Source: Mycobacterium parmense (GTDB lineage: Bacteria > Actinomycetota > Actinomycetes > Mycobacteriales > Mycobacteriaceae). From it: a DNA stretch of 64,000 bases. Under the pieces are notes generated by a model, which did no database searches, was not told the origin of the DNA, and was given only the letters and a program-made list of their open reading frames with translations. Within the stretch, counting starts at the first letter, position 1. Each line of letters opens with the position of its first letter. The stretch spans positions 3,534,001-3,598,000 of the forward strand of contig NZ_AP022614.1 in NCBI RefSeq assembly GCF_010730575.1, in the 5' to 3' direction. Shown one piece after another: positions 58,868-64,000 of this stretch. Position numbers and translations under genes: made by a program.

Positions 58868-61800
58868 TTGAACATTGCCACATCCATTCGACGCTCCGCG
58901 CCGCTGCGCGCCGTCGAGACGGGCCTCAATATCGCCGTCATTCCCGTGCGCGAGGGCGCCCGGGCACTCACGGGGAATTACGCGTACCAGAGGACGCCGC
59001 GCCGGCGCTGTTGGCGCGGCGACGACCGCGCCTGGATCGAGGTCAGAGGCCTCGATCGCGAGCACGGCCGCGATCTGGGGCGCAGCGTGCTCGACGCCGT
59101 CCGCGCCCACCCCGGCGTCGCGTCGGCCGGCCTGAACTACGCGCTGTCGCGCGTCGTGGTCACCGTCGAGGGCCCCGGCACGTCACTGCGCGAACTCTGC
59201 GACATCGTCGATAGCGCCGAAAAAAGTTGCGGCGCAACCAAATTAAAGCCCGCCGAGCGCCCGGCAAGCCTGCCCGGCGACGGTCTGGTGCTGGCGGCCC
59301 GGGCCGCGACGGTGGCCGTCGACGCGGCGGGCCTGACCGTCGCGCTGACCGGCCGCGCGTTGCGCTTGCCGCGCGCGCCCATCGCCGTGCTGGCCGGCGT
59401 GGTGGCGGTCGACTATCAGCCGTGGCTGCGGGGTGTACTCGAGAGCCGCATCGGCCGGCCCGCGACGGACACCGCCATGGCGTTCGCCCTCGCGGCGGCC
59501 GAAACGGTGACGCAATCGCCGGCGTCGCTGTCGGTGGGCCTACTGATCCAGTCGCTGAAGGCCGCCGAAAGCCGCGCGGCGGCGCGGGCCTGGCGCACCC
59601 ACGAGCCGGAGTTGGCGCGCCGCGCCGACCAACCGCAGGCCGACGCGCTACCGCCGAGGCTGCCGCGGGGCCGGCCGCGCGAGCACCACGCGGGACGCTT
59701 CGCCCTGTTCTCGGCGCTGAGCGCAGGGGTGGTGGGAGCCACCACCCGAAACCTCAACACGGCCGCCACGGCGTTGCTGGTGACCACCCCCGCGGCAAAC
59801 CGCACCACCGTGGAGGCCTTCGCCGCGAAACTCGGGCAGGGGCTGGCCGATCGGCACGGGGTGCTGTCGCTGCGGCCCGACGCGCTGCGCCGACTGGACC
59901 GCATCGACGCGATCGTGATCGACCCCCGGGTGTTGTGCACCGACACGGTGCGGGTGGCCCGCATTCGCGGCGCAGACGACGCCGAGCTGGCCGCCGCGTG
60001 GACCCGCGCGCAGCTGGCGCTGGACGGGGACGGCGCCGCGCCCGGCTGGCATCGGGTGCCAGCAAAAGCGGTCGGCCGGCCGAGCGCCAAGATCGAGGCG
60101 CTCTACCGCTTCGCGCACCACCCGCTGGCGTCGGCCGTGGTCGCCGAGGCCCACCGCGCCGGATCCGAACTGGTCTCCGTCGATGCCGAGTCGCTGGGCG
60201 AGTTGCGACCGGCCTTCGACGACATCAGGCCTCTCGACGGCGGGTCCATCGACGACGCCCTGGCCCGCACCGTGACGGACCTGCAGGGCGCCGGCCGCAC
60301 CGTCGTGGTGCTTTCTTCGGTTGCCGCACAGGCCATTTGGTCTGCAGACGTAGCACTGGGTGTGATGCCGCGGTCCGGGGCGGACGCGCCGCCCTGGAAC
60401 GCCGACCTGCTGCTGCCCGACCTGGCCGCCGCATGGCGGGTGCTGCATGCGCTGCCCGCGGCCCGGGCCGCCGCGCAGCGCGGCGTGGCGATCTCAGCCG
60501 GTGCCACCGCAATGGGTTCGCTGCTGATGATCCCCGGCGTCCGCGGCATCGGGCGCGGACCGGTGACCACCGGTGCCGCGGCGGGAGCGTTGTCGGGATA
60601 TCTGTTGGCGCACGGCATCATCGGCGCCGACTCCCCCCGACCGGCCGCCGCCCAGGAGTGGCACGCGATGTCGGTCGAGCAGGCCCGCCGGGCTCTGCCG
60701 TCTTCGGATCAGCCTCCGGACGGCGATCCGGGCCAACTCGCCCTGGCCGCGATCGGCGCCCCCACAGCCGGATCCGCCGGTCACGGGTTCTGGCAGTTCG
60801 TCAAGGCCGTGCGGGCCGAGTTGACCGACCCGCTGACGCCCGTGCTGGCGCTCGGCTCGGCGGCCAGCGCGGTGCTCGGTTCGCCCGTCGACGCGGTGTT
60901 GGTCTTCTCGGTGCTCGCCGGCAACTCCATGCTCGCCGCCAGCCAGCGCTTGCGTGCCGAGAACCGGCTCAATGTTCTTCTGGCGCAGCAGATCCCGCCG
61001 GCCAGGAAGGTGGCGATCGGACCGGGCGGCGAACGCTCCTACACCGACGCCATCGCGGCCCAACTGCAGCCCGGCGACCTGATCGAGGTGCGCACCCATG
61101 AGGTGGTGCCCGCAGATGCCCGCATCGTCGAGGAGGTCGACCTCGAGGTCGACGAGTCGACGCTGACCGGCGAGTCGCTGTCGGTGGAGAAGCAGGTCGA
61201 CGCCACGCCGGGCGCCGACCTCGCCGAGCGCCGCTGCATGCTCTACGCCGGAACCACCGTGGTAGCCGGCACCGCGCTCGCGCTGGTGACGGCGGTGGGC
61301 GCCGACACCCAGGAACGGCGCGCCGCCGAGTTGGTGTCCGCGGACACGGCGTCCGACGTCGGCCTGCAGCATCAGCTCAGCCAGCTGACCAACCGCGCGT
61401 TCCCGGTCAGCATGACCGGGGGCGCGCTGGTCGGCGCGCTGGGGCTGTTGCGGCGCACCCCTTTACGCGAGGCGGTCGCCAGCGGCATCGCCATCGCCGT
61501 CGCCGCGGTCCCGGAGGGCATGCCGCTGGTCGCGACGCTGGCGCAGGCGGCGTCGGCGCGTCGCCTGACGAAGTTCGGCGCGCTGGTGCGTGTTCCGCGT
61601 TCGGTGGAGGCGCTCGGCCGCATCGACGTCGTCTGCTTCGACAAGACCGGAACCCTCAGCCAGAACCGGCTGCGAGTGGCGGAGGTCCGTCCCGCGGCGG
61701 ACCACTCGCGTGAGGAGGTGTTGCGCTGCGCGGCCCACGCCGCCCCGCCGACCAACGGCAACCCCCACATCCACGCCACCGACGCCGCCATCGTCGAGGC

Positions 61801-63310
61801 GGCCGCATCGGTCAACGGCGCGCACTCGGCGGCGCCCGTCGCTCACCTGCCTTTCCGCTCCGGCCGGTCCTTCTCCGCGTCGGCGACTGGTGACGAGCTG
61901 ACCGTCAAGGGCGCGCCCGAGGTGGTGCTGGCGGCGTGCGGCGAGGCGCGCTCCGCCGCGGAACAGACGGTGGCGGACATGGCCGCCGGCGGGCTGCGGG
62001 TGATCGCGGTGGCCCAGCGGCGGCTGACGCCGCAACAGGCCCGGGCGGTCCGGGATAACCCGGACGACATCGCCGGCTTCTGCGGCAGCGGGCTGACGCT
62101 CACCGGCTTCCTCGGCCTGTCGGACACCCCGCGGCCCGAGGCGCTGGGCCTGCTGGCGGATCTGCGGCAGCAGGGTGTCGGCGTCAAGCTGATCACCGGC
62201 GACCACCCCATCACGGCGCTGGCCATCGCCACCGAGCTCGGCCTGCCGGTGACGGCCGACCAGGTGATCAGCGGCGTCGAGTGGGACGCGCTGTCGCGCA
62301 AGGACCAGGAGCGCGTCGTCACCGAGCGGGTGATCTTCGCCCGGATGACCCCGGAGAACAAGGTCCAGGTCGTCCAGACCCTTGAAAGCGCCGGTGTGCG
62401 GACCGCGATGGTGGGCGACGGAGCCAACGACGCCGCCGCCATCCGGGCCGCCACCGTCGGCATCGGCGTGGTGGCCGGCGGCAGCGACCCGGCGCACATG
62501 GCGGCCGACGTGGTGCTCGTCGACGCGCGCATCGAGGCGTTGATACCCGCGATCCTGGAGGGCCGCCAGCTCTGGCAGCGGGTGCAGGCGGCCGTGGCGG
62601 TGCTGCTGGGCGGCAACACCGGCGAGGTGCTGTTCGCCATCGTCGGCAGCGCGATCACCGGAACCTCGCCGCTGAACACCCGCCAGCTGCTGTTGGTGAA
62701 CATGATGACCGACGCGCTGCCGGCCGCGGCCCTGGCGGTCAGCAAGCCCAGCGGCCCGGTCGACCCGGGAATCCGGGGTCCCGATCAACCCGCGTTGTGG
62801 CGCGCGGTCGCCATCCGCGGAGTCACCACAGCCGGCGCGACGACGGCGGCCTGGCTGATGGCGAGCGTGACCGGGCGCCCGCAGCGCGCGTCCACCGTGG
62901 CGCTCATCGCCCTGGTGGGCGCCGAACTGGGCCAGACGCTGTTGGACTCGCACGCCCCGCTGGTGGTGCTCACTGCGGCCGGTTCGCTCGCGGTGATGGG
63001 GACGCTGATCAGCATCCCCGTGGTCAGCCAGTTGCTCGGCTGTACCCCGCTGGGGCCGGTCGGCTGGGCACAGGCTCTGGGGGCAGCCGGCGCGGCGACT
63101 GTGGGGATCGGTGTCCTGAACCGCGTTGCGGAGGGGTTGAGCAGTTCGGACACGCGACCACAGCCGGCCGCGGCGCCTTCGGACGGCGAGGCTGCCGAAC
63201 GTCCACAACCCCGACGCGCCACAACAGCGCATAGAGTTCAACTAACGGCACGCGAAGCACCGAAGCGATCGACGAAACCAGCGGATCGGCATTCTCGGTC
63301 GTCGACATAA
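58868..63310 (+). CDS. ctpH: Large P-type cation ATPase CtpH
   Basis: 1480-residue P-type ATPase. The C-terminal part (about 640-1430) is a complete pump: actuator TGES (767-770), membrane motif PEGMP, phosphorylation site DKTGTLS (Asp925), hinge GDGANDAAA (from 1183) and further helices. The N-terminal about 600 residues are unusual: a heavy-metal-associated-like ferredoxin fold (about 48-120), several hydrophobic segments, and a degenerate phosphorylation-like loop VIDPRVLCTDT (Asp352). This reads as a decayed second P-type ATPase half. Transported ion unknown. The only upstream start is TTG 58868 with weak GAGGAC; slightly shorter than Rv0425c (1539). Confidence 0.93.
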   Translation: MNIATSIRRSAPLRAVETGLNIAVIPVREGARALTGNYAYQRTPRRRCWRGDDRAWIEVRGLDREHGRDLGRSVLDAVRAHPGVASAGLNYALSRVVVTVEGPGTSLRELCDIVDSAEKSCGATKLKPAERPASLPGDGLVLAARAATVAVDAAGLTVALTGRALRLPRAPIAVLAGVVAVDYQPWLRGVLESRIGRPATDTAMAFALAAAETVTQSPASLSVGLLIQSLKAAESRAAARAWRTHEPELARRADQPQADALPPRLPRGRPREHHAGRFALFSALSAGVVGATTRNLNTAATALLVTTPAANRTTVEAFAAKLGQGLADRHGVLSLRPDALRRLDRIDAIVIDPRVLCTDTVRVARIRGADDAELAAAWTRAQLALDGDGAAPGWHRVPAKAVGRPSAKIEALYRFAHHPLASAVVAEAHRAGSELVSVDAESLGELRPAFDDIRPLDGGSIDDALARTVTDLQGAGRTVVVLSSVAAQAIWSADVALGVMPRSGADAPPWNADLLLPDLAAAWRVLHALPAARAAAQRGVAISAGATAMGSLLMIPGVRGIGRGPVTTGAAAGALSGYLLAHGIIGADSPRPAAAQEWHAMSVEQARRALPSSDQPPDGDPGQLALAAIGAPTAGSAGHGFWQFVKAVRAELTDPLTPVLALGSAASAVLGSPVDAVLVFSVLAGNSMLAASQRLRAENRLNVLLAQQIPPARKVAIGPGGERSYTDAIAAQLQPGDLIEVRTHEVVPADARIVEEVDLEVDESTLTGESLSVEKQVDATPGADLAERRCMLYAGTTVVAGTALALVTAVGADTQERRAAELVSADTASDVGLQHQLSQLTNRAFPVSMTGGALVGALGLLRRTPLREAVASGIAIAVAAVPEGMPLVATLAQAASARRLTKFGALVRVPRSVEALGRIDVVCFDKTGTLSQNRLRVAEVRPAADHSREEVLRCAAHAAPPTNGNPHIHATDAAIVEAAASVNGAHSAAPVAHLPFRSGRSFSASATGDELTVKGAPEVVLAACGEARSAAEQTVADMAAGGLRVIAVAQRRLTPQQARAVRDNPDDIAGFCGSGLTLTGFLGLSDTPRPEALGLLADLRQQGVGVKLITGDHPITALAIATELGLPVTADQVISGVEWDALSRKDQERVVTERVIFARMTPENKVQVVQTLESAGVRTAMVGDGANDAAAIRAATVGIGVVAGGSDPAHMAADVVLVDARIEALIPAILEGRQLWQRVQAAVAVLLGGNTGEVLFAIVGSAITGTSPLNTRQLLLVNMMTDALPAAALAVSKPSGPVDPGIRGPDQPALWRAVAIRGVTTAGATTAAWLMASVTGRPQRASTVALIALVGAELGQTLLDSHAPLVVLTAAGSLAVMGTLISIPVVSQLLGCTPLGPVGWAQALGAAGAATVGIGVLNRVAEGLSSSDTRPQPAAAPSDGEAAERPQPRRATTAHRVQLTAREAPKRSTKPADRHSRSST

Positions 63311-63371
63311 CTCCGACGGTGGCCGCGCCACCCGGCGAGTCGGCAAATCCTCCGTTACTGAAAGGCAAATG

Positions 63372-63647
63372 ATGGCGGAAAAGAAGTCGCGCAGGGGGAC
63401 GCCGCAGCGAGACGCGGTACAGAAGATCCGCGAGGGCGAGACCTTCGTGGTGAACCTGCCGGTGCTGGGTCAGGTGGAGATTCCGCGGCCGGAGCAGCTG
63501 GCGTATTTCGGCGGCCTGGCCGCCCTGGCGGCGTTCGAGCTGATCGACTGGCCGGTGGCCGTGGTGATCGCCGCCGGTCATTTCCTGGCGAGCAACCACC
63601 ACAACAAGATTCTCGAGGAACTCGGCGACGCGATGGAAGAGGCCTGA
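63372..63647 (+). CDS. Small membrane protein (Rv0424c-like)
   Basis: 91 residues, equal to Rv0424c. The N-terminal cytoplasmic part (KIREGETFVVNLPVLGQVEIP) is followed by a membrane hairpin (about 43-72) containing FELIDWPVAVVIAAGHFLA, a polar NHHNK and an acidic tail (EELGDAMEEA). ATG 63372 is six bases from AAAGG; ATG 63369 is too close. It lies 61 bp after ctpH. The WPV hairpin resembles the one in the protein at 58401. Confidence 0.85.
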   Translation: MAEKKSRRGTPQRDAVQKIREGETFVVNLPVLGQVEIPRPEQLAYFGGLAALAAFELIDWPVAVVIAAGHFLASNHHNKILEELGDAMEEA

Positions 63648-63678
63648 GCGCCCGACGGGGAGCGATTGGGCCGAGCCG

Positions 63679-64000
63679 TCAGAGCGGCGCCGAGCTGGCC
63701 GACACCGCGCGGTCGAACTGCAGCGTCACGCGGGTGCCCTTGGGGGTGCGGACGGTGTCGACGCGGTCGGCCAGGCCACCGATCAGCGTGAGCCCGCGTC
63801 CCCGCCGCCGGCTGCGCAGGCTGGCCGACGAATCCCCCACCCATCGACCCGAGTCGCTGACGGTGATCGCCACAGTTTCCCGACGCAGGAACGCCTCCAC
63901 GGACACGGTTTTGCGGGGCTCGCTGCCGCTGCCATGCTCGATCGCGTTGGTCACCGCTTCCCCGGTCGCCAGCAGAATGTCCAGCTCGCGGTCCTCGGTC
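63679..64000 (-). CDS. RsbW-like anti-sigma/histidine-kinase ATPase domain (partial)
   Basis: Runs off the right edge; 106 C-terminal residues are visible. GHKL ATPase boxes are clear: N-box EAVTNAIEHG, G1-like VSDSGRW, and G2 GRGLTLIGGLADRV. This is the single-domain pattern of RsbW/SpoIIAB anti-sigma kinases or the output domain of PAS/PP2C-linked regulators common in mycobacteria. It is convergent with the small membrane gene (31 bp apart). In M. tuberculosis thiC follows Rv0424c, so this is a species-variable neighbour. Confidence 0.85.
   Translation of the reverse strand, partial: TEDRELDILLATGEAVTNAIEHGSGSEPRKTVSVEAFLRRETVAITVSDSGRWVGDSSASLRSRRRGRGLTLIGGLADRVDTVRTPKGTRVTLQFDRAVSASSAPL

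Overview
The window is high-GC chromosomal DNA from a Mycobacterium. It carries mycolic acid cyclopropane synthases, an MPTR-type PPE protein, the MmpS4/MmpL4 siderophore exporter, RamB, GroEL2 and VirR. Gene order follows the M. tuberculosis segment Rv0473 to Rv0424c, read backwards. Family content suggests a slow grower, possibly near the M. avium complex; the species assignment is inference.

Left part (1-19.2 kb): a DUF445 membrane protein and a divergent TetR, then pcaA and umaA, then fadB2-icl1 facing a thioesterase/ramB divergon. These are lipid-modifying and fatty-acid/glyoxylate genes with their acetate-type regulator. Next come lpdC with small membrane proteins, an aldehyde dehydrogenase whose usual DUF779 partner is reduced to a stub, and a prolyl oligopeptidase-lipoprotein-membrane protein-echA2 run. 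echA2 carries a 4-base frameshifting insertion. The secreted protein Rv0455c ends this part.

Iron export and redox (19.3-26.7 kb): a TetR gene faces mmpS4-mmpL4 across a 342-bp region with repeated operator-like sequences and an IdeR-like box. A dipZ-type CcdA/thioredoxin fusion follows mmpL4 by 9 bases, where M. tuberculosis has Rv0449c-Rv0444c including sigK/rskA.

Centre (26.7-44.5 kb): an amidohydrolase, a PPE10-like protein, small redox proteins, and groEL2 with two CIRCE elements and a strong terminator. An inserted block follows (M24 peptidase, TetR, SDR, Baeyer-Villiger-type monooxygenase, VOC protein, second SDR). Then comes a tightly overlapping run moeA, psd, pssA and a VCP-like AAA ATPase.

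Accessory insertion (44.5-52.4 kb): about 7.9 kb sits exactly between the orthologs of Rv0435c and Rv0434. It holds an MFS exporter behind a 13-codon leader ORF, and a four-gene operon in which every junction overlaps: LuxE-type acyl-protein synthetase, LuxC-type acyl reductase (apparently starting at CTG), SDR and TetR. A crotonase and a luciferase-like F420-type oxidoreductase lie convergently. This is the best candidate for an undescribed system: a lux-like fatty-acid reductase pathway without luxAB or luxD.

Right part (52.4-64 kb): conserved backbone again: Lon-N protein, carboxylate-amine ligase, sodC, virR and Rv0430 on the minus strand; def, a GNAT protein, xthA, a small membrane protein, the very large P-type ATPase ctpH and a second small membrane protein on the plus strand. 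A partial RsbW-like ATPase runs off the right end.
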